Source: Chrysomallon squamiferum (Eukaryota; Mollusca; Gastropoda; Neomphalida; Peltospiridae). Taken from it: a DNA stretch of 64,000 bases. Position numbers and translations under genes: made by a program. This document shows, in pieces, positions 41,362 to 60,210 of the stretch. The first letter of the stretch is position 1, and each line of letters opens with the position of its first letter. Location: the NCBI GenBank assembly GCA_012295275.1, contig CM022669.1, positions 5,223,277 to 5,287,276 of the forward strand, in the 5' to 3' direction. A model generated the notes under the pieces. It saw nothing but the letters and a program-made list of their open reading frames with translations, was not told the DNA's origin and did no database searches.

Positions 41362-43112
41362 TCAAGGCCCGGGGCGGCCATTGCACTCAACCGAGGCTCT
41401 CCAGTCGCATTTCCGTTTCTCTTCGTGGAACGCGCTGTTAGGCGGACATTTGATTCGAGCGACTACTCTGCCGTAATTACACTTGTAGAATCTGGCGCAG
41501 TGACTGGGGTCGGGAACGTCGCCGTTAGACGTGCCTTCACATGGCTGATCAATTATAGGTCGAACAGTGCCTGGTAGTAGAATATGTAAATTAAATCAGT
41601 GTATATTAGTAGAATATGTAAATTTAATCAGTGCCTGTTAATGTAATATGTAAATTTAATCAGTGCCTGTTATTATAATATGTAAATTTAATCATAGCCT
41701 GTTAATATAATATGTAAATTTAATAAGTGCCTGTAAACATAATATATAAATTAATCAGTTCCTGTTAATATAATATGTAAATTTAATCAGAGCCTGTTAA
41801 AAAAATATGTAAATTTAATCAGTGCCTGTTAACATAATATGTAAATTAATCAGTGCCTGTTAATATAATACGTAAATTTAATCAGTGCCTGTTAACGTAA
41901 ATAAATTAAATACTAATACTGCTGCAGCTGCTGCTGGTTCTGTTGACATTATTACTGCTTATTTTACTACTACTACTACTACTACTACAGTTGCTACTTA
42001 TATTACTACTAAACTACTACTGCTACTCTATTACTCTACTACTACTACAACCACTGCTGCCGCTACTACAACTGCTATTTTTTTATAAATCTAACCATGT
42101 TATACTACTACCATAATAACAGCAATTAAAACAACTGCATATTATAATAATAATTTTAATAACAACAACAAACAGCAGCAGGAACAACAACAAATACGAT
42201 TTCCACCACCGAAACAGCAGCAATTTCATCATTAACTTCAATAGTAAACAAACTAAGTACAATCTGCACTTACTCACGACCACGTGACTAGGTATTTGTC
42301 GTTCCTGGCATTCCTCGGCCACCAGGTAGCTGAGCTCGCACGTGTTGTTGCGCGTGGAGAAGAGCGTGTTTTCGGGACAGTTCATGGTCGCTACGACAGT
42401 TCGATTACTGCAGGCGAGAAACTGCGCGCAGTTTTCCGGATCGGGATTTGTTCCCGTCGCGATTATACATCGAGGGTCATCTGAAAATAAACAAACAAAT
42501 AAATAAATAAATAAATAATCAGTGTTGCCTATTGCATCAGAAGGTTATTTTATGAAGAAATAAAATTTAGAAAAATGACGCTAAAGGAAATTGTCCATTA
42601 ATTTTAACAATTAGTGACTGAGGTTACTGATTCACCAATGCATAATATTTAAATATCTTGTAACACAGTGGTAGTAATGATCATGATAATAATGCCGATA
42701 ATAATAATAATAATAATAATAAAATTAATAATAGTAATAATGAAAATTTTGAGAGTAGAGTTTAAGACTAGTTTAAAAAACACTAAACCTACTTACTAAT
42801 GGTAGGTGTAGTCATCAGTTGATTGCAGTCATCCCACTGGGACATGGGTTCCACGCAGGCGTGACCGACGTTGGACCAGATGCGGCTGTCGTTGCAGTGG
42901 ATAGTCCAGTACCTCTTTCCCTGGACACAGAAATGGACTTTGGAACAGTCCTGTTGGTCGCGAGTCCATTCCGTGGACCATGGATCCTGGCAACCAGGAT
43001 CCGCACCAAAATTGTCATCGGAGAAATCAGGGCCAACCTGCTGACCACTGGTCAAGAGAACCGCAGCGCTGGACAGAAGGATTACTGTTGTCAGTAATGT
43101 CCGGGACATCAT
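41362..43112 (-). CDS. Secreted three-domain chitin-binding (CBM14) protein C
   Basis: Exons 43112-42797, 42480-42274, 41570-41362 give 243 residues. Signal peptide about 1-23 (MMSRTLLTTVILL...). Domains at about 41-96 (DQQDCSKVHFC), 110-163 (PENCAQFLAC) and 185-237 (PSHCARFYKC), one per exon with phase 1 introns. Exon 2 is 207 bases, the same as in gene A, and begins N-D-P-R-C in both, so A and C are the closest pair. N-glycosylation candidates NDS, NRT, NNT. The acidic linker DFSDDNFGADPG separates signal and first domain. Two adjacent ATGs begin the frame; the first is used. Confidence 0.87.
41565..41900 (-). repeat. ~32-bp minisatellite copying the exon 3 acceptor of CBM14-C
   Basis: Ten copies of 31-32 bases built on AATATGTAAATTTAATCAG and TGCCTGTTAA (plus strand). 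On the gene strand each unit ends TTAACAGGCACTG, matching the true acceptor ACCAG|GCACTG at 41570/41571. The array abuts the exon, and its first unit includes the exon's opening bases. Confidence 0.92.
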
Positions 43113-48487
<5,375 letters not shown>

Positions 48488-49372
48488 ATGGCTCAGTCTG
48501 ATTCAGCTTCTCGACCTAGTAGCAGACAACCATGGGGAACCATCCTGAAGCCAGATTTTGGTCTGGGACATCAAAAACTGGACGTTTATCACGTGGGGCA
48601 GATGGTGGAAAGGTTATCGCAAGTTCCAGAGACTAAGCATGCACAGTTTGACAGACCAAAGAAAGAAATGTCGCAAGATGAAATAAACGAAATGGTAACT
48701 GCTAGACTAGAACGCTAATATTTAATTTTCAAGTAAATCATCTAACGTAAAATGTGTTATATTTTTATTTCCAGATGAAATGTTTAATATAAAATGTATT
48801 ATTATATTTGTAAGTAAACCATTTAACGAAGATGCTATTATATGTATTTTATTTCAAGATAAAATGTTTAAATTAAAATATTATATTTTCATATAAAATA
48901 TTTTACAAACATTTTATTATATTTTCCGGATTATTCTAGAATAAAAAATCTTACCTTATTTATTTTCTTTTTACCTAGGTTTCATATGGAAATTTTTATT
49001 GTTTCCAGCCAAAAATTCTGTTTTAAAATGTTCTAATTATTTTATTATTTAACTTATAAAATTCATTATAGAACATCAAGGTTTATTTATTTTAAAGTTG
49101 AAAATTAAATATAAAGCTCATTAGCTATTTATTTCTAGGTAACGTAAAGATCTGACTTATTTCTCGCTAGAACGTTTTAACATTTAGACATTTTTATTTT
49201 AAGTCAAGCTAAAATATTTAGCACGCAATGTTATTATTTGTTTTTATTTTATCTCCAGCTGGAACGTCTGACCAAAGCAAACAAATCTATAACAGACAGT
49301 GATCGCCGCGTCACCCACTCTCAGTATCGCAATATGGGCGTGGTCGGCTCTTATGCTTGGAAAGGATTTTAA
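48488..49372 (+). CDS. Small two-exon gene, 106-residue protein of unknown function
   Basis: Exon 48488-48694 (ATG to ...EINEM, donor ATG|GTAACT) joins in phase 0 to 49259-49372 (acceptor ttatctccag, CTG GAA CGT...) and ends at TAA. The product starts MAQSDSASRPSSRQPWG, is hydrophilic, has no signal peptide or membrane segment, and has a basic helical middle (EMLERLTKANKS) and an aromatic C-terminus GVVGSYAWKGF. Its size and Tyr/Trp/Arg-rich tail are reminiscent of small ciliary microtubule inner proteins, but I do not recognise the family. Conserved-looking codon use and a consistent splice support a real gene. A run-on frame in exon 1 (VTARLER) is the unspliced version. Confidence 0.72.
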
Positions 49373-52257
49373 ACATTTCGTACTGAAATTAGCAAAACCA
49401 CCAGTTTAAGTCTGTTTTTTTTTTTTTTTTTAATATGTTGTTTACAAGGTTTACTAACTGTTTACCGGGATTGTTTACAAGAGATGAAAGGTTTTGTTTG
49501 CGTCACAGATTTTCAAGTGAAGCTCAGTCTTTGTAGGTTTAGTGTACATAGCAATTGTTTGAGGAGTTGGTGAAATGACGTGCGACAGATAAATATATGT
49601 TGTAGATAGTGATAGTGATATTAAAATAAAAATATTGTTTTAGTTTTCTCTGAGTTGTTATAGTTATATTTAGTTTATTTCATTTTAATGATACTTTAAT
49701 GGAAAAAAAAAAAAAAAAAAAATAATAAAATGTCTATGGCTAAAAAGCTATAAAACAGCCGTTAACAAACCTTCTGAAAAATACCTGTTAAGACACAATG
49801 TTAACTAATAAACAAATATGTTGCCATTAATTTCTTAATTAAATATCCACTGTTTTTTTCATGTTTCACTTAACAATTTAGTATGTGGTTCATGTAGTGT
49901 TACACAATTGCAGACAAGACCTGCTCTTTCTACACAAAAGCAATTTTCAGTTAGCAGCAAGTAATCTTTTGCATGCACCTTCCTTTAGGTAGGGAAAGAC
50001 ATAACTGTGGCCTGTGATAAATCAGCAGTTGGGAAATGGTTACTGAATGTGTCAGAATATAGCTAACAAGTGAAAAAAATCATCAAAAAAAATCAACAAC
50101 CAAAACAGCAACAAATAAAAAATATATATATATAAAAACAAATATTAAAAAAATAATAATGTTAAAATAATAATAATAATAAAACAAAATGAAGAAGAAA
50201 CAAAAAGCCTTTTGTAAAGTGTATTTGCTTTATTAAGTAACGTAACCAGTACAAATAATTATTACCCAATATAACAAAACCATTTAATACTTGGTCAGCT
50301 GATACTATCCTATATAACATTATAATAACACATATTACTGACATATACAGAGTATAATTATAAACTGAAACCAGCTTAGTATACAGGTCAGATATCAAGG
50401 GAATTCTACGCTGTAAGTTTAATTAACATACTGTGATTTTTTAAAAAGCAGTATGTTATGTTGAAGAAATACTCCTTTTCCTTTTAAATACTGATAGATT
50501 TTTACTATATATTAAGATTTGTAAAATAAAAAAATAAAAAAATAAAATATACAATTAAAAATATTAGAAGAAAACAGAAAAAATTATAATATGGGAATAA
50601 AAGATTTATGCATGGATAAGTTTAGGTAAGGATGTAATATAGGAACAGGTACAGAATATTTACAGGGGATGTGCTTTGGCATAGAAACTAGAACTTTGAA
50701 ATAATGTGTTCTGAAAAAGTAGGTGCAGATGTTCATATCAATCCAGTAGAAAAGAAACAGAACATTTTAGGTATGACAGTTGAGGACAAAATTAACAAAC
50801 AAACAAATAAATAAAATATAAAGCTGAAAACAAAAACATTCAGAAGATGATAAATCATTAACATGAAAATGTTTAAGATATAAAATTAATAATGCTTTCT
50901 TAATAACTTAAATACATTTGTGCAGTTATTATTAATTACAGATCTATAAAAATATATTGTTATTTAGTACAGTGCATGATCAATATTGGATGAAGAGAAA
51001 GTTTATGATATAAAATTAATTAAAAAAATGAACAGCATATATCATTTATTACAGCTTTCCAGCCTGCATCAAAATATTCTGAATTTATTTTATATATGAG
51101 ATGATATAAATCATGAATGTAAATGTACAAAGTTTATACAGTGCTGTTTAAATCTGGTTTTAGTATTTCAGTGCCCAAGATCAGGTGTGACAAATCTTTT
51201 TCAGAATGGGTAACCAATTTATTGGAGATAGTTTCAATTACTTATTGGTATTTTCAAAAAATTAATTAAAAAAAAAAAAATGGAAAAAGAAAATTTTTGG
51301 ATGGCATCAATTTTTCTAACATGCAAGTTACAATTCTTAGCATCAGATATATTATTTTTTTTTTAAATCTCTCTCTCTCTCTCTGCACACACACACACAC
51401 ACCAAATAACATGCTGAAGAATATAACGTAACAGTTTGATGAATGTGACATTTGTACCCATTCAAAGCTGTAGAAATGGAATTTAATATTTACAGTCTTT
51501 CACACAATATTTAAAATGAAATCATGTAGTAAATTAACTTTAATGTCATCAGTTACAGATATAAACAGGTAACATATGTAACTCGTTGTTTGAAAGCTTA
51601 GATATGAAATATAATAATTATAATCTTTTACAGACTAACGATGATAAAAACGCTCATTTGTAACAAACACGAAATGTGACTCATAGGAAAAACATATATT
51701 GTAACATAAAGGTTATACATATTATATATTATAACAAAAAGGTTATATACATATATATTGTAACATATAGATTATATAGTATCAGTGCAATATATATATA
51801 TATATATTTTGAAGAAATAAATATATGTTAATACATACTCATTTGGTTGGATTATTAATGCTGTTTGTATTATAATTAAAATAAAAAAAAATAAAAAAAA
51901 TAAATAAGTAAATAAAAAAAATAACAAATGTAAATATTTAAAAATATGTATTTGCCAGAGTTTTTATATATATATAAAACAGTGATTTTAGATTTTTCAT
52001 TCACTTGCTAAATGTGACATATTTAACATAAATTTGTGGAGATATGTAAGTGTACATTTAAGCTATGTATCTGTGTCATAATAACAATAACAAAATAAAA
52101 ATAAAATAAAATAAAAATAAATAAACAAATAAAATGCATATTTCATATGTATTTTTGATTCAGCAGTTACCAAAACAGTTGTACAATTATTACGATGTAA
52201 CCATGTATCCAATCAACAGCACTGATCTACTGACATAAGACAGTTTGAGACTTTTTT

Positions 52258-52297
<40 letters not shown>

Positions 52298-54650
52298 TCC
52301 AGAAGAGGCAGAAAGTCAAAGATATTAAAGGGATGAGTAAAAACATGTATCACAGAAGTTGCTTGTTGTAATCAGAGAAATCAATAAACCTACATGACTA
52401 GAAAGTGAAAGTGAAAGTAGAGATACAGAAAATGATAAATTAAACAAATTTTTTTTTGTCAAATTATCTTTTTAGCCAAAAATTTGTAATAATAATTCAT
52501 TAAAGAAAATAAATTAAAAATAAATATAAATTCTACTCAGTAAATACTAAAAATTTATGAAGAAATTAAAAATTATTTAAAAAAAAAAAAAAAAAACGAA
52601 AAGAGAAAAAAGGTTTGATATAACTTGCTATGTTGAATATGAGATTTAATTTCATAATGTGTACAATATAATATATGATGTAGTACTGGTCCCCAAATGA
52701 GTGACAACAAGACAAAATTGTTTGTAAAGGAACAGCACTGTGATTGTTATTTTAAAATAGAATTATACAAATTGATAGCTGGATCATTAATTTGTTTAGT
52801 ACCCGCTAGTCCATGTTATTGCAGGAATGACTAGTGTGTGAGACACAAAACTCCCCTCCCAAACCTCCCTCCAAAACCACCCTCCTGTATCAATGCAGAT
52901 AAACCCATTTTAAACTCTCTCCCTTCCCTAATATCTGAAGAAAACCACCCACTTGTATCTATGCACGCAAACACATTTCCACTTTTGATCTCTCTCTTCT
53001 CTCAAATGTCCCCAGAATACAGAAAAAACTTTAATCTTGCTTTTCGTAAAAAAAAATGTGTTTCATATTCACATTACCATTTTCATATCCACTTAAACCC
53101 ATGTAAAATATCAATCCAGTCCTTCAGCCATCCAATCCCAAAATATTCAAAATAAAAATAATGACACATCAGAACAATCACCAACATAAAACCAGAATTG
53201 AGTAGATAACCATCCAGGAACAAGAAACATTTAATAGTTAAAACATTATTAACTAATTTATTTAGATTATTTATTTATTATTTTTATTATTTAATTGCTA
53301 ACCCTATAGTTATCTGCTTAGATTTTCAAGTTTTTAATTTTAATGTTGTTGTTCTTTGTTGTTTTATAGGTTTTTTTCTCGTATTTTTGATATTTTAGAA
53401 AATATTAAAATTGCTCTTTTTCCCTAATTCATTTTTGTTTTATAATTTTTGAATTCTATTTTTATTTTTATTGGTTTTTTACTAACATAAAACAGTATTA
53501 AATAAATAAAAATAAATAAAAATTAAAATATAAAAAGAAATAAAAAGAAAACTTTTTTTTTACAATTTAACCTTATGATAACAAATGACCGATGTATAAT
53601 ACAAATAATTATAATGATTGTCAGCTTTCCATAGATAACATATATATATAAAAAGGAATTAATGATAATGATTAATAAATAATATTGTGTTATATACATT
53701 CATCATACCATCATGACTATAAGATACACTACTTGTCTTCTCTCTAATACATTTGATTCACCTATTATGTCAGTAATATTCAGAATGTTGGATACACAAT
53801 TGATATATATCATATACACCTTGCTATACTGTCACTTAATAATTTTATAAAAATATTGTATATAATATATTAATATATATAATTTTTTATATATATTATA
53901 TGTAATTTTCAGCATCAGAAATGGTTACCACTTCGATAACGTTTCATTCATTTCTTTCATTGATAATCTCTGTGAACTTATTGTAATATGTTTATATTTA
54001 TTTATTTTTTGTTTTTATTTTTTTTTTTTTTTTTTTTTTTACAAACGTTTTATTTCACAGTCAAATACTGGATATAATTTTACATTTAATTAATTTTAAA
54101 AAATATTACAAGAGAATGGGGACTGATTTTTGTATCATGAGCTGCTGATGTTTGATATTTCTTATTTTTGATAATAATTACCAATTTCTGGATCACAGAC
54201 AAAAACAGGTAAAATTGTAAAAACAAGTAATATTCATGTAGTCAAACTAAACATTTTTTTTGTTTGTTTTTTAATAGAAAAATGATTTTAATTTCAGGAG
54301 CAGTTTAAAGAAAAAAAAAGTTTAAAAAAAAAAAAACAACTTTGAAATAGGACAGAACATTTCATGATAACAATTTAATTTACTAATTAGACTAATATTT
54401 AAAAAAAAAAAAAATTCTGAAGACAACCTTTTCAGAAGCTGCCTAATATGCATTTTTTAATAATAATAATACATTTTTTTTTTAAAAATAAAAGCAAGAA
54501 GAAAAAGAAGTAATATTAAACTATTTTAACAAATATATCATTATAATTCGCAGTAGGTGACAAAAAATTATATAAAAATCAAAAACAAAAACCAAACCTT
54601 AACGCTGTAATAATGTATCAAGATTTAAATATTTTTGTGATAAATTACTG

Positions 54651-54688
<38 letters not shown>

Positions 54689-55378
54689 AGAAGAATCAAG
54701 AGACATCAAAAAGACAAATCAATGGTGTAAGTTAACACAAATTATGTACAAGACAGTTCATATCATTTCCTGGCCAACAACAATCAGTTAAGTACAATCA
54801 CACACCAAATGTGTTTTGATTCAACACACACAGGCAGATATTACACACAGTCCCCCAAAAGTGATCCATCCCTGCTGATTCTCCAAAAAATAAATAAAAA
54901 ATAAAAAATAAAAAATTCAGCTGAGACAAATTGGAGATCTTTGAAGGTAAGGTCCAGATCAGTACAAACAAAAAATATCTGTAACTGATTCAAAGCTATA
55001 AATTTTAAATTAACATAAGAATTTTATTTTGTTTTAATTTATTCATTTTAAATAAACAATTTTGTTGAATGGGTATCAATATAAAAAATACACATTTTAA
55101 CATCAAAGAAACATTTCATTTTGTTTAGTATAATGTTTATAATCTGAATAATTATCTCTCACCATTAATTTGTATATTTTACTACACCACATAAAAAAAC
55201 TTGATAATGTATTTTTACATAAGATCATGTAATTAACACATGCAAATGAACCATCAAAAAATAATAATCATAATAACAACAACTCAGTCTTTACGTAACA
55301 TTATCTCATTCACAACTCAGTCTGGACAAAGATTATCTTCAAATATTCACGCAAACTAAATTCACCAACATGGAGGGA

Positions 55379-55421
<43 letters not shown>

Positions 55422-55473
55422 TTAAACATTCACTGACAGACAGACAGACAGACAGACATGCAGACTGACAGCA
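49373..55473. other. Convergent interval: small-gene 3' end and Homer 3' UTR/flank
   Basis: Highly AT-rich, with no coding gene. AATAAA-like signals for the small gene lie near 49624. Contains (AAT)n at 52262-52290, A-tracts at 49704-49722, 52578-52596 and 54651-54686, and a (TA)n at 55385-55420 just before the Homer stop. A C-rich patch (52840-53010, plus strand) holds two diverged ~65-base copies starting AAAACCACCC; its open frame is not considered coding. Much of this may be Homer 3' UTR, but no single polyadenylation site can be chosen. Confidence 0.55.
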
Positions 55474-57606
55474 CTAGCTTTGTGATTCTTTCTTCACTGT
55501 TGAGACAATCTGCTCATGAAGTTCATACAACTCAGTTATTTTAGTTCCCAGTGTGTCCTGCAGATTCAGAATGTCCCTGTTTTCAGCTTCCCTGGACTTG
55601 CGGCAGTCTTGAAGAATTCTCTGAAGGTCCTGAACTTTGGAGGCCAGACTGTGATTTTCTTCCTCTAGAGCCTGCAAATAAAGAAAAACAATTCAGTGAG
55701 AATGAAACATTTAATATTAAAAAATCAAAATAAGAACAAATAAAACCTGTGGCTGAAAACAAACAATAAAACAGCCCAATTAAGAATCCCCATGAAACGA
55801 CTGTAAAACACCTGTCTAGATATAATTTAATCTGAATTCTTTGTAATGGTAAATGGTTTTATAAAGTGATATTCATGGTCAAGAAAAGAGTATTATAGCT
55901 GAGAACCATGGTTACGGTAAACAGAATTATTAACTTAAATCCATGGTTAGTGTAAAGAATATTGTAAACAGAGATCTACAGTCAGGATAAACATTACTGT
56001 CAACTGAAATACTTGTTAAGGTTAAATGTAATTATATATTGAGATCCATAGTCAGGTAAAGAGTATTATAAACTGAAATTCTTGTTTAGGGTAAACATAA
56101 ATTATAAAGTGAAATCCATGGTCAGGTAATCATTACTGTAAATTGAGATCCATGGTTTGGGTAAACAGAATTATAAACAAGAGATGGTCAGCATAAACAA
56201 CAGTGCTGAAATCTACTGTCATGGTAAACAACATTAGCAGATGGGAGTAAACAAGTAAACTGAACATTATAGTCAGAAAGTAATGACACAAAAATAACTG
56301 AAAAAAGGATTATCAGTTTAATAACATTTCGTAACTTATTTTATTATTATTATCTATTATTATCTTCTGTTACAGCAGAGAAGCTATTGAGGGGAACTGC
56401 TATCAGTATGTTACAATATCACAATAATATAGACAGGATAGTATGGGCTTTATGAAGGATAGCTGAATCAATACCCTCATTCCCGTTCTACAGTCACTGA
56501 ACTATATCTGTCGTATCCAGTGACAAATTAATATTACTAAATATAGCACTTTATATAGTATGTTATATATGTTAGTATTTTAATGATGAAAGAGGAATCT
56601 GAAAATGACAGGAACTGACTGATACCTGTATTCTAACTTGCAGTGAAGTACAACTGCTTTCCTTAATGTTCAAGTCAGACACTTCTTTCTTCAGTTTCAT
56701 AACCTCCTGAAATCACCAAACACAAAATAACCTTTTATAAACATATCACTAGCAGACATACTCAGTTAGTTTCACAGTAAAGAATTTACTATTTATATAA
56801 CCAGATATATACAAGGTAAGTAAATTTTAATTTTAAACTTGACAAACATTTACCCTATTTTTTTATTTTTTTTTCAACAAAAGACCAATTTGAAAGAAAT
56901 CTGTTTTTAATTATTGGTTTTCTGAATTTTTTTATTTCCATGCATTCTTAACAATACAATTTAGTCTAATTTGCATGGAAATGTACTCTGTTACTATGCA
57001 CCGTTTTTCTGAAATTCTGTACTGTTTTTAGATGTGTAACACCAGAGACAAACCTCTTGTTTCTTTGTGTTTTCTGTGTGTAACATGTCCATCTGATCAG
57101 TGAGCTGTTTGATTTTCTGTTTCAGCTCTTCAGAATGGTCGGAGGTCATGTGTTTAGATTCCAGTTCCAACACCTGAATTTAAAAACATAAGAAATTAAA
57201 TAAATAAATAAATAATATAGAAAATTATAGAAAAAAAAAAAAAGAAAGAAAAAAAAGAAAGAAAAAAAAGAATAAATTAAGTACTTCAAATCAAATTAAA
57301 ATTAACAAAAGCTACCGTTTAATAGGTACATTTAGAAGAAAAGGTTTTAATTATTTTAAAACCAATTCAGTCATTATCAACTTTATATAATGCTAGTATT
57401 AATATTATTCAACAGTTATATATAATAAAATAACAAAATACAGCCACACGTAGTTTCAAAACACACCAAAAAACAATTAAAATTCAACATACACAAAACA
57501 TTCTCTCAACACACTGAGCCATAGATAAACATCAGTTTAACATCAATAAAAACATATGAATATCTCCCCAAAACACATATGCATACCTTCAACACACAAT
57601 AAAAAA

Positions 57607-57640
<34 letters not shown>

Positions 57641-59391
57641 ACAAATTATAAAAATAGAAAAAAACAAGTCATAACATACCAGATATTCTGCAAAGAAAAC
57701 AAAACTTTTTTACAAATTCGTGAAAAAAGACCACTACCATCAAGCAAAGAGGTAATTTAAATGTTTCTCCGGCTGGACTCTGTGTGAATTGCCAAACTGT
57801 GGTCTCTTTGTTTCACTAAGTTTGGCCAAACACATCAGAGTTTTAAAAACGGATGATCAATGCTGCAGAGGGTTGTTAATGTGAGAAATTCAAACAGTGG
57901 TGATGTGTGGGGCAGCGATTCTCTGTAGGGCATTGTTTAACAAAAAACACCCACTAGTCAACAAATCAATGTAGACACTGGTAGACAAGGATTAGCAGTC
58001 CCTGACATCTCTGATACACAGGGGTCAGGTTTGAAACAGGAGTTATTTCTTGTGTGTCAGAGTAATGAAATGAATATTGAACAATACCCACTATATTTTA
58101 ATATTCATGGAATAATACAGTGACAAAAGCAGAGTGTTTGTTTTACAAAGCTTGTTAAAACATTTGTCTTCTTTTATATATTATGGATATCTCTAAGAAT
58201 GGCTGAATATTGGAAAAAATTTCAACAAGTTTTAATATAAATGGTTATTGGTTGGAATAAGACATGACACTCTGCAAATAAACACACACATACCAACCAG
58301 AATAAATAAATAATTAAATAAATAAACAGGACAGAATGGCTATAAAAATAGATAAAAACATTCATTACCCAGTACATATACTCATGAAAGCACCAATTCA
58401 CAGAAACACACCCAAACACACACTCACACACACAGCCAATAATCTCTTCCACATCTATCCATATTTTCCCACACTCAACAAAACACATGTTAAAATACAC
58501 ATTAAATTAACTCTACTTTTTTTTTCATTCTCACTGCCTCGTCTTTGTACGTGGCCAGCTGTTTCTTCCACTCCTCCACATTAGCTGTGCTCTCCTGCAG
58601 AGCTGCAGTCAGTCGTGCATTGTTGTTCTTCAGCGTCTGCAGCTCCACCTCCCACTTCTTAGCATTGGAAGAACTGAAACACAGCCATTTCATACCATTT
58701 TACTTCTGTTATTTAGTCAAATCATTTAGCAGGCAGTGTTAATAATGTTTGTTAGCAGTGTTATCTGTTAGTAGTGTTATTGGATATATAACCAGTGAAA
58801 GACAGTTATCCCATAATTTGTAAAGTAATATTTTCTAAAAGTGCCAAAACTGGAAGAATTAGGGATGGTCTAAATTAAAAAAAAAGAAAAGAAGTAATAA
58901 TAATAAATATTAATTTTTTTCTATATCTTAATTAACAATAAAATTTTAAAATAATGAAATAATTTAATACAATTTCAAAACATTAAAACACGTCCACTCA
59001 GTCTTTTCACACTTCTGCTATCGATGTCTGTGGGAGAAACGGGTGACTCAGTCTGAAAAGAGTTTTCGTGGTATCAGACTTTTTTTTTAAAATTAAAAAT
59101 AGGAATTTGCTGGATTTTTTTTATAGATATAATATCTATGATAAAGATTATGTTTTAATGCTGTACAGACTGATAAAATGATGAAGTCAGAAACCAACCT
59201 TTGTGCCAAGGCAAGTTTTAAGCGATCATTTTCGTACTTGAGCTGACCCTCAGTTGTGTTTGTTGGAAGACTGGGACTGGTGCTACCCTGAGTGTAGGAG
59301 TTCCGCCTCTCCCGCAAACTGCTGCTGTCACTCTGCCATATTTAAATTAAAAAATAATTATTTTAAACAGTAAATAAACAGTCAAACTCTT

Positions 59392-59433
<42 letters not shown>

Positions 59434-60210
59434 CATGACTTAATAACAGTGTAATTGTAAATTTAAGTAAAATATGAAATAACAACATAAAAATAAATAC
59501 ATAAATTAAAAAAGAAGGAAATAATAAATTAATAATTTGTATGGTGTAAATAAGTTGTACAAATAATATTAATATTTATAAACAAAAAATATATAACAAG
59601 AAATAAATAAAGAATAACATTAGGAAGACAATAAATAACAATAAAAATTGTAGAGAAAAAACGGAAATTAAAAAATAAATACATTAAAAAAGAACAATAT
59701 TATTAATAATTATAAATAAATGAATAAATATAGTAATAAATTAATGAATAAATGAATAACTTAAAAAGAAACGAAAATAATAAAATAAATAAATATTAAG
59801 TCATTAAAAAAACCCCAATAAAACACCCAATAAAATATATAAATAAACAAATAAAATAACAAGAATAATTAAATATAAATAAATAAATAAATTAAAATAA
59901 AAGAAATGTGAAAAAAAAAAAAAAAAAAAAAAAAAATTAAAAAAAAAAAAAACGTAAAAAAAAAAAAAAAAAAAAAGAATAAAAAAATAAAACAAAATGG
60001 AAAAGAAAGAAAAAAAGAAAAAGATAAAGAAACAAAAGAAAGACACACCTGTGAAGATGACCAGCTGCTAGTTCTCTGGTGGAAGACCTGTCTGCTGGGA
60101 GACTGGGGCTGGGGGGGAAGATGATTGTCTGTTGTTCCATTCACTTCTGTGTTCTTCTGCTGCACAGAGTTACGAGTTAGTTCCTTGATTTCCTTAAACT
60201 TTTCTATAAA
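55474..60210 (-). CDS. HOMER: Homer scaffold protein, C-terminal part (gene continues past 64000)
   Basis: Exons in gene order: 60210-60049, 59332-59199, 58673-58517, 57173-57054, 56706-56626, 55671-55474 (TGA). All joins are phase-consistent and encode the last 283 residues. The segment starts FIEKFKEIKELTR, the tail of the EVH1 domain/linker. It passes a Ser/Pro/Gln-rich linker (PPQPQSPSRQ, HQRTSSWSSSQ) and reaches the family signature KKWEVELQTLKNNNARLTAA followed by LQESTANVEEWKKQLATY. It then forms a long coiled coil with a leucine-zipper-like end (LYELHEQIVSTVKK). In Homer proteins this coil tetramerises and the EVH1 domain binds PPxxF ligands (mGluR, IP3R, Shank). The EVH1-coding exons are not present before 64000, so the entry is partial at the window edge. 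A single invertebrate Homer is expected; vertebrate paralogue numbers do not apply. Confidence 0.95.
55840..56260 (-). repeat. Degenerate ~40-45 bp minisatellite in the last Homer intron
   Basis: Around nine diverged units containing GAGATCCATGGTCAGGTAAA and ATTATAAACTGA (plus strand). It lies between exons 56626-56706 and 55474-55671 and does not include exon sequence. Confidence 0.7.
57174..58516 (-). other. Homer intron with a GC-richer unassigned block
   Basis: A purine-rich stretch at 57224-57270, (CA)n at 57608-57635, then a block (57760-58080) of ordinary complexity with an inverted pair GCCAAAC/GTTTGGC at 57791-57826. No open frame or known element was recognised in it; it could be an old transposon fragment or an intronic enhancer. 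Confidence 0.45.
59393..59429 (+). repeat. A37 homopolymer and low-complexity Homer intron
   Basis: An uninterrupted A run; further A-rich tracts follow at 59910-59978. On the Homer sense strand these are long U tracts upstream of the exon at 59332. They produce spurious poly-Phe frames. Confidence 0.9.

Noticed and set aside
52838-53155. Proline-rich open frame
   Set aside because: Falls in a C-rich duplicated patch in the Homer 3' region, with no splice context or family similarity.
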